Positions 17,000 to 24,707 of a DNA stretch of 59,762 nt are shown piece after piece. The notes under the pieces are model-generated. The model saw only the letters and a list, made by a program, of their open reading frames with translations, searched no databases and was not told the origin of the DNA. Position 1 is the first letter of the stretch; every line of letters begins with the position of its first letter. Made by a program: the position numbers and the translations under genes. The stretch comes from Oceanococcus sp. (GTDB lineage Bacteria; Pseudomonadota; Gammaproteobacteria; Nevskiales; Oceanococcaceae). The stretch spans positions 1 to 59,762 of the forward strand of contig JASBUL010000058.1 of assembly GCA_030147945.1 (NCBI GenBank). Direction: 5' to 3'.

Positions 17000-17830
17000 T
17001 CAGGCCGCGTAGGCGGCTTCGATGCTGTCCATCTCGACGAGCAGTTCTCGGTTGTCGTCATCCCAGGGGTGAAAACCCGGCCGGAAGTAGCTCAACATGG
17101 GGATGGCGAGATTGCGCATAAGGCCTTGCGGGCCGTACAGAAACGCTTTCAGACGGGCGATGTCGGCGCCATCCGGTGCGCTGCCGGTTTCCGCCTTGAT
17201 GCCTTCGATGATCAGTTTGTTCATCACCGGCCAGTAGGCCACCAGCATGAAGGCCAGGCCCAGGCTGCGTTCCAGGTAAGCGCGCGGATTGCGCCGCATG
17301 ACGCTTTTCCACACGTCGTAGGCCACCGCCTTGTGCTCGGTTTCCTCCATTGCATGCCAGCGCAGCATGGCCACAAACACCGGCTCGCTGCCGCCCTGGC
17401 GACCGTTGAGCACTTCCGGGTGGCGCAGGATGTAATCACCGAGCACCGCAGTGACGTGCTCGGCACCAATGGTCATGGCCAGCTGGGTAGTCTTGGGCAG
17501 CCAGCGTTTCCAGCGCTGCAGGCGTTTGCTGGCGAAAGCGTTGATCTTGCGAGCTGCGGGCACGCGTTCGAAATACAGCGCATTCCAGTGTTCGTGCTCG
17601 CGGCCATGCATGGCTTCCTGGCCGATAAACGCGGTGACAGCGGCTTTGAGTTGCGGATCGCTGATCTGATCGCGGAACTGACGTACGGCGTGGATGAAAA
17701 AACGCTCGCCGTCGGGGAAGGTCACCGACAGGGCGTTGAAGAACTGGGTGATGGCCACGCCATCGGCATGCCAGTTGCCGATGCGTTCAGCGGGGAAATC
17801 GAACTGTATGTCGCGGCGAACAGGTAGCAT
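17000..17830 (-). CDS. metal-dependent hydrolase, PF10118 family
   Basis: The complete 276-aa paralogue of the truncated gene at the window start. Ferritin-like metal motifs are visible: FIGQEAMHGREHEHW, TIGAEHVTAVLGDY and WHAMEETEHKAVAYDVW. Together these give paired Glu/His ligands on separate helices. A hydrophobic stretch (LGLAFMLVAYWPVMNKL) suggests membrane association. The family is common in bacteria that use hydrocarbons, fatty acids or steroids, but no reaction is established. The ATG at 17830 follows GGAGAG. It precedes the putative hotdog gene in the same direction. Confidence 0.88.
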   Translation of the reverse strand: MLPVRRDIQFDFPAERIGNWHADGVAITQFFNALSVTFPDGERFFIHAVRQFRDQISDPQLKAAVTAFIGQEAMHGREHEHWNALYFERVPAARKINAFASKRLQRWKRWLPKTTQLAMTIGAEHVTAVLGDYILRHPEVLNGRQGGSEPVFVAMLRWHAMEETEHKAVAYDVWKSVMRRNPRAYLERSLGLAFMLVAYWPVMNKLIIEGIKAETGSAPDGADIARLKAFLYGPQGLMRNLAIPMLSYFRPGFHPWDDDNRELLVEMDSIEAAYAA

Positions 17831-17964
17831 CGCAGACTCTCCTGAATTGAAGAGCTACATCATTACCAATGATCAATGGCACAGTAAATAGGTAATTGAG
17901 TTTACCCTTCGGAACTGTAAGTCACTGTCAGGGTGGAAAAATCTCCAAGCGCGTGAAAACCAAC

Positions 17965-19023
17965 ATGAAATCTTTCCCGATTGCACGGCGCGCCGGGCGT
18001 GGCCGCAATCGCGGGTTTGTGGCCGCTGTGCTGGCTAGCGCGCTGAGCTTTGCTGCCACCGCGACCGACATCGAGGATGCCATGCATCAGGACAACTATC
18101 AGGACGGGCGCTATGACAACCCGTGGGCGCCGTTTTCGCTCAACTACGGCGCGTTGTTCAAAGAGCTTTTCAAACGCAACCGGTTTCGTGGCCAGGATTT
18201 CGGTGAGGTGCCACGCGAGGATGATCCGCTGGCCGCGTATCAGGCGCTCAACGCCGACAGCGTGAGCTGGATTGGCCACGCCACCATGATGATTCGTGAG
18301 GGCCAGGATGTGGTGCTGACCGACCCGCATCTGAGTGACTGGGCCCTGACCGCCACGCGGCGCACCGCGCCTGCCCTGCGGGCTGCGCAGATTCCGCCGC
18401 TGCACTTTGCCGTGGTTTCGCACAATCACTATGACCACCTTGACGAGGAGACCGTCATGGCGCTGCCGGCAGAGACCCTGTGGCTGGTGCCGATGGGGCT
18501 GGCTGAATGGTTTCGTGAGCGCGGGCGCGACAACGTGGTCGAGCTCAACTGGTGGCAAAGCCACCGCGTCGGTGGCTGGACGGCACATTGCGTGCCGGTG
18601 CAGCACTGGTCGCGCCGGATTGGTCAGTCCACCAACAGCACCCTGTGGTGTGGCTGGATGCTGGAATCGCCCACGCGGCGCTATTTCTTTGCCGGCGACA
18701 CCGGTTACTTCAAGGGGTTTGAGCAGATCGCTGCGCACTTCGGGCCGATTGATGTGGCCATGCTGCCGATCGGCGCGTACTACCCGGAAAGCTTTCTGGC
18801 CTATCAGCACATGTCGCCGCCCGAGGCCCTGCAGGCGTTTCAGGACCTGCGTGCCCAATACATGCTGCCGATGCACTGGGGCAGCTTCAAACTGACCCGT
18901 GAACCGATTGCCGAGCCGCCGTTTTCACTGCGCCGGGCACTGGCCCACAGCGGGGTGGATGAGAGGCGTGTGCGCACCCTGGCGATTGGCGAAACCTGGG
19001 CCGTGCCAAGCGCTTCTTACTGA
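17965..19023 (+). CDS. exported MBL-fold metallo-hydrolase, NAPE-PLD-like
   Basis: The 352-aa protein has a metallo-beta-lactamase fold with the zinc motif SHNHYDHLD (about residues 152-160) and the aspartate ligand in FFAGDTGYFKG. The third His site is in MLPMHWGSFKL. It belongs to the branch containing NAPE-type phospholipase D and related lactonases (SVSWIGHATMMIREG, LTDPHLSDWA). An N-terminal segment FVAAVLASALSFAATATD looks like a signal peptide, with arginines before it. I chose ATG 17965; an in-frame TTG at 17896 would add 23 residues before the signal. It ends 51 bp before fliJ and overlaps no flagellar gene. Confidence 0.85.
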   Translation: MKSFPIARRAGRGRNRGFVAAVLASALSFAATATDIEDAMHQDNYQDGRYDNPWAPFSLNYGALFKELFKRNRFRGQDFGEVPREDDPLAAYQALNADSVSWIGHATMMIREGQDVVLTDPHLSDWALTATRRTAPALRAAQIPPLHFAVVSHNHYDHLDEETVMALPAETLWLVPMGLAEWFRERGRDNVVELNWWQSHRVGGWTAHCVPVQHWSRRIGQSTNSTLWCGWMLESPTRRYFFAGDTGYFKGFEQIAAHFGPIDVAMLPIGAYYPESFLAYQHMSPPEALQAFQDLRAQYMLPMHWGSFKLTREPIAEPPFSLRRALAHSGVDERRVRTLAIGETWAVPSASY

Positions 19024-19025
19024 CG

Positions 19026-19041
19026 GTGCACGGAACTTGCA
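19026..19041 (+). promoter_or_regulatory. sigma-54-like promoter before fliJ
   Basis: GTGCACGGAACTTGCA matches TGGCACG-N4-TTGCA except that the -24 GG reads TG. The distance to GC (19039-19040) is exactly 10. The expected start near 19052 lies 23 bases before the fliJ start. It would give the separated fliJ-flhB half its own RpoN/FleQ control. The changed -24 doublet lowers confidence. Confidence 0.55.
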
Positions 19042-19074
19042 GTACAGCGGGCAAATTTCCCGGTGGAGTGCACG

Positions 19075-19515
19075 GTGGCCCGTCCCGAACAGCTCGACAG
19101 TCTGCTGCGCCATGCGCAATTGCAGGAACAGCAGGCCCAGTCCCGTTGGCATGCGGCGCAGCAGCAGCTAGAGCGTCATCGCCAGCAACTCAGCGAGTTG
19201 CAGAACTACCTGAATGACTATGGCCCGGCGCGTCTGGGCGGCGGTGTCGCAGCCAGCGTGCTGCTCAATCACAGCCGGTTTTCAGAACGCCTGAGCGATG
19301 CCATTGCGCAGCAGAGTCAGGTCGTACGCGAGGCCCGTCAGAGCACGGAAAAACTGTGCGCCCACTGGCAGCACAAACGTCAGCGGCTTGAGGCGCTCGG
19401 AGCGCTGAAAGACAAGCGCATCAAGGCGCAGCACACCCAGGTGCGTCGCCTGGAACAACGCACGCTGGATGATTTTGCCCTGCGCAGTCTGGGGCCGAGG
19501 CTGGCCGATGCTTGA
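19075..19515 (+). CDS. fliJ: flagellar protein FliJ
   Basis: FliJ is the small coiled-coil stalk protein that links the FliI ATPase ring to FlhA and recycles export chaperones. The 146-aa protein is almost entirely helical and rich in Gln/Arg/Leu (LLRHAQLQEQQAQSRWHAAQ, RQQLSELQNYLNDYG), the usual FliJ pattern and length. I chose GTG 19075 because GGTGGAG at 19062-19068 lies six bases upstream. It is separated from fliI by 6.4 kb of unrelated genes but is directly followed by fliK (8-bp overlap). Confidence 0.88.
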   Translation: MARPEQLDSLLRHAQLQEQQAQSRWHAAQQQLERHRQQLSELQNYLNDYGPARLGGGVAASVLLNHSRFSERLSDAIAQQSQVVREARQSTEKLCAHWQHKRQRLEALGALKDKRIKAQHTQVRRLEQRTLDDFALRSLGPRLADA

Positions 19516-20656
19516 GGGTATGCTAGATGCCTTGCGACCGGCGCTCAGGAGCGCCGAACAGGCGACCTCGGTGGGCGACACCGAGGGCGTTGACGCGTTC
19601 TCCGGATTGATGCAGCTGGTCAGCCTGCCGGAGCTGCCTTTGCAGGCGTATCTGGGCGAGCTGACTGCCACACAGGACGCGGCGCCGGAAGGCACCGAAG
19701 CCGTCGACAGCGATGTTGCGCAGCCACCCTTGCCGGGCTGGCTGCTGGAGCAGGTCGGCGCGGCAACGGGCTTGCCTGCAGAGGCTGCGGACAACGGGCA
19801 GGTGGATGCGCCAAAGACGCCGGTGGTTGATCAATTGCCGGAGCCAGCTGCGACCGACATCGGCGCGGATACCGCGGTCGACGTGATGTCGCCGCTCGGT
19901 CTGCCGACGGAGCAGGTTGATGTCGTGCATCCCTCATCAGCCGTGGGGCCATCCAAGCCGCTGTCGGGTGCTGACGCGGCGTCGTTGAGCAGCGCCAGCG
20001 CGCGTGGGGCTGCCGATAACGCGCCCGATGCCCAAGCCGAGCTGGCGCCGACAGCAGCGCTACGGCCTGAGGCTGTGCCGGAGGATGCGCCAATGCCTGA
20101 ACCGCTGCAGGTTCAGTCCCAGGACCTTGAACGTGCGTCGCCGTCGCCGTCGCCGTTGACCGGCGGCAGTGCGAGCAACGTGGTGCCGACTGCGCCCACG
20201 GCGGCGCCAAGCGCATTGGCCGGCCAGGCTGTAACGCCGACCGCAGCCGCCCTACCGCCCAGCGTTCCGGTCCAGGATCTGGCCCAGCATGCGGTGGCGA
20301 CGATACGCCATCAGGGCGCGGATCAGGCCGAGGTGCGCATCTCTTTGCACCCGGCCGAACTGGGTGCGTTGGATCTGCAGATGGAGCAGGACGGTAAGCG
20401 CCTGGAATTGAACATCACGGTCGACAATGAAGCCGCCCGGCGTGCCGTGGGCGAGCAGATCATGCAGCTGCGTGAGCGCCTGGGCGAGGCCGGTATGCAG
20501 CTGGCGCGTCTGGATGTCTCGGTGCGTGATCAGGCGCAGCGTCAGAATACCGACACCCCGTCGGGGGCAACGCAAACGGGCCACGACGGCGACGTCAAAA
20601 TATCGACGACACAGCATCTGGTGGGGCCGACCGACGGCCTGGATCTGTACGCCTGA
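19508..20656 (+). CDS. fliK: flagellar hook-length control protein FliK
   Basis: FliK measures hook length during export and then switches FlhB specificity. The 382-aa protein has a long, disordered Ala/Pro/Glu-rich N-terminal region. The conserved C-terminal domain (about 260-350) has VRISLHPAELGALDLQMEQD and LRERLGEAGMQLARLDVSV, containing the family LxPxxLG motif. The start at 19508 overlaps the fliJ stop. A short SPSPSP repeat lies near residue 214. Divergence of the N-terminal part is normal for this family. Confidence 0.92.
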   Translation: MLEGMLDALRPALRSAEQATSVGDTEGVDAFSGLMQLVSLPELPLQAYLGELTATQDAAPEGTEAVDSDVAQPPLPGWLLEQVGAATGLPAEAADNGQVDAPKTPVVDQLPEPAATDIGADTAVDVMSPLGLPTEQVDVVHPSSAVGPSKPLSGADAASLSSASARGAADNAPDAQAELAPTAALRPEAVPEDAPMPEPLQVQSQDLERASPSPSPLTGGSASNVVPTAPTAAPSALAGQAVTPTAAALPPSVPVQDLAQHAVATIRHQGADQAEVRISLHPAELGALDLQMEQDGKRLELNITVDNEAARRAVGEQIMQLRERLGEAGMQLARLDVSVRDQAQRQNTDTPSGATQTGHDGDVKISTTQHLVGPTDGLDLYA

Positions 20657-20693
20657 CAAGGGATCAGGGCGCCCGCTGAGGTATTTCGGGGCG

Positions 20694-20709
20694 TGGCACG
20701 GGCATTGCC
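20694..20709 (+). promoter_or_regulatory. sigma-54 promoter of the fliL operon
   Basis: TGGCACGGGCATTGCC is an essentially perfect RpoN -24/-12 site with GG and GC 10 bases apart. The predicted start near 20720 lies 24 bases before fliL. It would drive fliLMNOPQR-flhB as a separate unit, as known in polar flagellates. Confidence 0.9.
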
Positions 20710-20743
20710 CTAGAAGCCTATACATTCTCCGAGCCTGTGTCTG

Positions 20744-21226
20744 ATGTCCGACGAGCAAGCGGCAAGCCCGCCGAAAAAAAAGAAATCGCGTTGGCTGTGG
20801 ATCATGCTGCTGCTAGTCCTGATGCTGGGCGGCGGTGGTGCCGGGGCCTGGTACATGCTGTACATGCAGCCGGCTCAGGCCCAGGGTCAGGATGAAGCCG
20901 CCGAGCCCACACCCGCGCCGGCCCTGTATTCGGAGCTGCGCCCGGCTTTTGTGGTGAATCTGGCCGGCAACCGCTTTCTGCAGCTGGAGATCGATCTGAT
21001 GGCCCGCGATGCGGCGGTGATCGAAGCGGTCAAACGCCACAACCCGGCCATCCGCAATGATCTGCTGCTGCTGTTGGGCAGCCAGAAACCATCTGATCTG
21101 CAGAGCCTGGAAGGCAAGCTGAGCCTGCAGCAACAGGTGCTGGATGCCATCAATGCCATTCTCGACGCACGTGAGCACGGTCTGGCGGTGGAAGAAATCT
21201 ACTTCTCCAGTTTCGTGATGCAATAG
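20744..21226 (+). CDS. fliL: flagellar basal body-associated protein FliL
   Basis: FliL is a single-pass inner-membrane protein around the stators that supports torque. The 160-aa protein has a short lysine-rich cytoplasmic tail (PPKKKKSRW), a membrane helix at about 18-40 and a periplasmic FliL domain. The domain includes ELRPAFVVNLAGNRFLQLEI and ends VEEIYFSSFVMQ. It is the first gene after a strong sigma-54 site and is followed by fliM with a 2-bp gap. Confidence 0.93.
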   Translation: MSDEQAASPPKKKKSRWLWIMLLLVLMLGGGGAGAWYMLYMQPAQAQGQDEAAEPTPAPALYSELRPAFVVNLAGNRFLQLEIDLMARDAAVIEAVKRHNPAIRNDLLLLLGSQKPSDLQSLEGKLSLQQQVLDAINAILDAREHGLAVEEIYFSSFVMQ

Positions 21227-21228
21227 CC

Positions 21229-22212
21229 ATGGCCGAGATACTCTCCCAGGACGAAATCGACGCACTGCTGGACGGAGTGGACAGCGGTGATGTGGATACC
21301 GATCCACCGCCGCAGCCGGGTGAGGTCGTACCACTCGACCTGGCTTCGCAGGACCGCATCGTGCGCGGTCGTCTGCCAACCCTGGAGATGATCAACGAGC
21401 GGTTTGCCCGGCATTTCCGGGTCAGCCTGTTCAACATGCTGCGACGTTCGCCCGAGCTTTCGGTGGTCGGGGTCGAGTCACTCAAGTTCTCCGAGTACAT
21501 GCACAAGCTGTATGTGCCGACCAATCTCAATCTGGTGCGGATCAAGCCGCTGCGCGGCACTGCACTGATCGTGTTCGAACCGCGCCTGGTGTTTGCCGTG
21601 GTCGACAATTTCTTCGGTGGCGATGGGCGCTTCCGGGCCAAGATTGAAGGGCGTGAATTTACCCCCACCGAGATGCGCGTGGTGCAGCTGCTGCTCAATG
21701 CAGCCTTCACCGATCTGACCGAAGCCTGGGGGCCGATACTCAAAGTCGATTTCGAATACCTGCAGTCGGAGGTCAACCCGCATCTGGCGACCATCGTGAG
21801 CCCCACCGAGGTGGTGGTGGTGAGCCGTTTCCGGGTCGAGCTGGAAGGTGGCGGTGGCGACGTTCATGTGACTTTGCCGTACTCCATGATCGAGCCAGTG
21901 CGCGATCAGCTCAACGCCGGTGTGCAGAGCGACCGCGGCGATCACGACGACCGCTGGGCGCGCTCCATGAAGCAGCAGCTGGAATCGGCCGAGGTTTCGG
22001 TCGCCGGTGTGCTGGCGCGGCCGCGCGTCAGCCTGCGTGAGCTGCTGGCATTGCAGCCGGGTGACGTGATTCCGATTGGCGTACCGCGCCAGACCGAGCT
22101 GGAAGTCGAAGGCATCGCCAGCTACCGCGGCGAGTTTGGTGTGTCCGGCGGCAACAACGCGGTGCGTATCGAAGATTTGCTGCTGCGGCCCAAGCCCGCG
22201 CTGATTCAGTAA
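21229..22212 (+). CDS. fliM: flagellar motor switch protein FliM
   Basis: FliM forms most of the C ring and binds phospho-CheY. The 327-aa protein has the N-terminal CheY-binding peptide (ILSQDEIDALLDGVD, residues 4-18). The middle CheC-like domain follows (NERFARHFRVSLFNMLRRSP), and the C-terminal SpoA domain has QPGDVIPIGVPRQTELEVEG. The ATG lies two bases after the fliL stop, without a clear ribosome site, so translation is probably coupled. Confidence 0.97.
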   Translation: MAEILSQDEIDALLDGVDSGDVDTDPPPQPGEVVPLDLASQDRIVRGRLPTLEMINERFARHFRVSLFNMLRRSPELSVVGVESLKFSEYMHKLYVPTNLNLVRIKPLRGTALIVFEPRLVFAVVDNFFGGDGRFRAKIEGREFTPTEMRVVQLLLNAAFTDLTEAWGPILKVDFEYLQSEVNPHLATIVSPTEVVVVSRFRVELEGGGGDVHVTLPYSMIEPVRDQLNAGVQSDRGDHDDRWARSMKQQLESAEVSVAGVLARPRVSLRELLALQPGDVIPIGVPRQTELEVEGIASYRGEFGVSGGNNAVRIEDLLLRPKPALIQ

Positions 22213-22227
22213 CCACAAGGATTTCTC

Positions 22228-22644
22228 ATGAGCGATAGCAACGAACAAGCCGAGGCGCAGATGTCGCCCGAAGAGCTGGCTCAGGTGCAGGCCATGCAGG
22301 CGGCCAGCGACACCCCGCAGCCGGCCCAGGATATGGAGGGTTATACGCCGCCCTCGTTCGCGCAGAGCGAGGAGGGCGAGTCGGAAGTCAATCTGGATCT
22401 GATTCTGGATGTGCCGATCACCCTGTCCATGGAAGTTGGCCACGCCAAGGTGCCGATCCGCAATCTGCTGCAACTCAATCAGGGTTCGGTGGTGGAACTG
22501 GATCGGGTGGCGGGTGAACCGCTGGATGTGTTCGTCAACGGCACCCTGATCGCGCATGGCGAGGTGGTGGTGGTCAACGACAAATTCGGCGTGCGTCTGC
22601 TGGATGTGGTCAGCCCCGCCGAACGCATCCGCAAGCTCAAATAA
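22228..22644 (+). CDS. fliN: flagellar motor switch protein FliN
   Basis: FliN completes the C ring and docks the FliH/FliI export complex. The 138-aa protein has an acidic, glutamine-rich N-terminal arm of about 55 residues. The SpoA domain follows: LDVPITLSMEVGHAKVPIRN, GEPLDVFVNGTLIAHGEVVV and NDKFGVRLLDVVSPAERI. The ATG follows CAAGGA. The last base of its TAA is the first base of the fliO start codon. Confidence 0.96.
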   Translation: MSDSNEQAEAQMSPEELAQVQAMQAASDTPQPAQDMEGYTPPSFAQSEEGESEVNLDLILDVPITLSMEVGHAKVPIRNLLQLNQGSVVELDRVAGEPLDVFVNGTLIAHGEVVVVNDKFGVRLLDVVSPAERIRKLK

Positions 22645-22943
22645 TGGACGCCGCCAGCGTGGCCCAGATGCTGGGCAGCCTGATCGCCGTGGTGCTGCTG
22701 ATTTTCGCCTGCGCCTGGCTGGCCAAGCGTATGCCGATCGGCGGCATGGCGCGTTCGGATGCGCTTAAGATTGAAGCCAGCTTGGCGGTGGGTACGCGCG
22801 AGCGGGTGGTCATGCTGCGCGCCGCCGACACCTATCTGGTGCTCGGTGTTGCGCCCGGTCAGGTGCGCACCCTGCACGTGCTGGATGCGCCGCCGCAAAA
22901 CTTTCGTGAGGTGCTGGCCGAGCACGACGAGAACCCGGCATGA
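22644..22943 (+). CDS. fliO: flagellar biosynthesis protein FliO
   Basis: FliO helps assemble the FliP/FliQ/FliR export gate. The 99-aa protein has one membrane helix (LIAVVLLIFACAWLAKRMPI, about residues 13-32). A small cytoplasmic domain follows with the family motif IEASLAVGTRERVVMLRAAD. Length and position between fliN and fliP are standard. It overlaps fliP by 4 bp (ATGA). Confidence 0.9.
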   Translation: MDAASVAQMLGSLIAVVLLIFACAWLAKRMPIGGMARSDALKIEASLAVGTRERVVMLRAADTYLVLGVAPGQVRTLHVLDAPPQNFREVLAEHDENPA

Positions 22944-23674
22944 CGCGTCTGTTTGCACTCCTGCTGCTGTTGCTGCCGCTGCCTGCCGTGGCGGCGGGTT
23001 TGCCTGCAGTGACGGTCGATACGGGCGCCGATGGCGCTCAAACCTACAGTCTGTCGCTGCAGGTGCTGATCGCGATGACCGCGATCACGCTGCTGCCTGC
23101 GATTCTGCTCAGCATGACCGCGTTTCCGCGCATCGTGATCGTGCTCGGACTGTTGCGCAGCGCGCTGGGCACCGGACAGACGCCGTCCAATCAGATCCTC
23201 GTGGGTCTGGCGCTGATGTTGTCGTTCTTCGTCATGGGGCCGGTGCTGGAGCGGGTCTACGCCGATGCCATGCAACCCTATTTGGATGACGAGATCGACA
23301 TGCCCACGGCGCTGCAGGCGGCTGCCGTGCCGTTGCGTGAATTCATGCTGGCGCAAACCCGCGAGTCAAGTCTGATCGGTTTTTCCGAGCTGGACGGCAA
23401 CACCCAGGGTTACGCCGATCAGGCCGACATTCCGTTTCGTGTGCTGGTCCCGGCTTTTGTTACCAGTGAGCTGACCACTGCGTTCCAGATCGGCTTTCTG
23501 TTGTTCATTCCGTTTGTGGTGATTGATCTGGTCATCGCCTCGGTGCTGATGTCCATGGGCATGATGATGCTTTCACCCATGCTGATCTCACTGCCGTTCA
23601 AGATCATGCTGTTCGTGATGGTGGATGGCTGGACGCTGGTGGTGGGTTCGCTGACCGCGAGTTTTGCCCTATGA
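22940..23674 (+). CDS. fliP: flagellar export gate protein FliP
   Basis: FliP is the main pore protein of the type III export gate. The 244-aa protein starts with a cleavable signal (MTRLFALLLLLLPLPAVAAG), as usual for FliP. It carries MTAFPRIVIVLGLLRSALGT, TPSNQILVGLALMLSFFVMG and the C-terminal MGMMMLSPMLISLPFKIMLF helices. Overlap with fliO and fliQ by 4 bp each indicates tight coupling. Confidence 0.97.
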   Translation: MTRLFALLLLLLPLPAVAAGLPAVTVDTGADGAQTYSLSLQVLIAMTAITLLPAILLSMTAFPRIVIVLGLLRSALGTGQTPSNQILVGLALMLSFFVMGPVLERVYADAMQPYLDDEIDMPTALQAAAVPLREFMLAQTRESSLIGFSELDGNTQGYADQADIPFRVLVPAFVTSELTTAFQIGFLLFIPFVVIDLVIASVLMSMGMMMLSPMLISLPFKIMLFVMVDGWTLVVGSLTASFAL

Positions 23675-23940
23675 CACCGGAAACCGTCATGACCATGGGG
23701 CGCCAAGCCCTGGAGCTGACCATCATGTTGTCGGCGCCGCTGCTGCTCACCGCGCTGGGCGTTGGGCTGGTCGTCGGTCTGTTCCAGGCCGCCACGCAGA
23801 TTCAGGAAATGACCCTCTCGTTCATCCCCAAGCTGTTGGGCATGGGCGTGGCGTTTCTGATTGCCGGACCTTGGATGTTGCGCCTGCTGGTGGACTTCAC
23901 CCGCCAGCTGATCATGGATCTGCCCAACCTGATCGGCTGA
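23671..23940 (+). CDS. fliQ: flagellar export gate protein FliQ
   Basis: FliQ is the small two-helix subunit that encircles FliP/FliR in the export gate. The 89-aa protein begins MTPETVMTMGRQALELTIML. It has the signature VGLVVGLFQAATQIQEMTLS near residues 32-51 and a second helix LLGMGVAFLIAGPWMLRLL. Length matches the family. The final A of its TGA is the first base of the fliR ATG. Confidence 0.96.
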   Translation: MTPETVMTMGRQALELTIMLSAPLLLTALGVGLVVGLFQAATQIQEMTLSFIPKLLGMGVAFLIAGPWMLRLLVDFTRQLIMDLPNLIG

Positions 23941-24707
23941 TGATCGCACTGGATCAGATCGCCGAATCGCTGATCCCGTATCTGTGGGCATTCCTGCGTA
24001 TTGCCGCATTGTGGATGGCCATGCCGGTGTTTGGCAGCGGGGTGCTGGCCGGACGCATTCGGCTGGTTCTGGCGGTGGCCTGCACCGTGGTGATTGCACC
24101 CCTGATGCCGCCGCTGAGTTTGCCTGCAGTGTGGGGCGCCGCGTGGTGGCTGGCCGTGCTGCAGGAAATTGCCCTGGGCGTGCTGATGGCGTTTACCCTG
24201 GCCCTGGTGTTCGAGATGGTGCGCCTGTCGGCAGAGATCATCGGGCTGGGAATGGGGCTGGGTTTTGCCCAGATGACCGATCCGCTCAATGGTTCCAGTG
24301 CGCCGGTGCTCGGGCAGTATTTTTCGATACTGGCCATCCTGCTTTTTCTGGCCGGCGGCGGGCATATCCAGATCATTCAGTGGATCAGCCTGAGCCTGAT
24401 TCATCAGCCGCCGGGCGTGCTCATGCTTGAAATGGGCCAGATTTTCGCGCCCGTGGCCTGGGCCGCGCTGGTGTTTGCCGGCGCGTTGCAGATCGCCTTG
24501 CCGGCCATCATCGCCTTGTTGCTGGTCAATCTGGCTTTCGGCGTGATCAGCCGGGCCGCCCCGGCGCTGAACCTGTTTGCCATCGGTTTTCCGGCCTCGC
24601 TGATGCTGGGTCTGGTGCTGGTGCTGCTCAGTCTGCCGGCCTTGCAGAGGCTATTCACCTCGGCCATCACCGACGCCTTCTTACGCCTGAGCCAGACTTA
24701 TGGCTGA
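23940..24707 (+). CDS. fliR: flagellar export gate protein FliR
   Basis: FliR is the third core subunit of the export gate. The 255-aa membrane protein starts MIALDQIAESLIPYLWAFLR, directly at the fliQ stop; longer upstream reading of this frame runs through fliQ and is not real. Typical segments are RIAALWMAMPVFGSGVLAGR, ALGVLMAFTLALVFEMVRLS and MGLGFAQMTDPLNG. It overlaps flhB by 8 bp. Confidence 0.95.
   Translation: MIALDQIAESLIPYLWAFLRIAALWMAMPVFGSGVLAGRIRLVLAVACTVVIAPLMPPLSLPAVWGAAWWLAVLQEIALGVLMAFTLALVFEMVRLSAEIIGLGMGLGFAQMTDPLNGSSAPVLGQYFSILAILLFLAGGGHIQIIQWISLSLIHQPPGVLMLEMGQIFAPVAWAALVFAGALQIALPAIIALLLVNLAFGVISRAAPALNLFAIGFPASLMLGLVLVLLSLPALQRLFTSAITDAFLRLSQTYG

Noticed and set aside
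19980..20010. GCCGATAA sequence inside fliK as a sigma-28 promoter
   Set aside because: There is no matching -35 element at the correct distance, and it lies within coding sequence.
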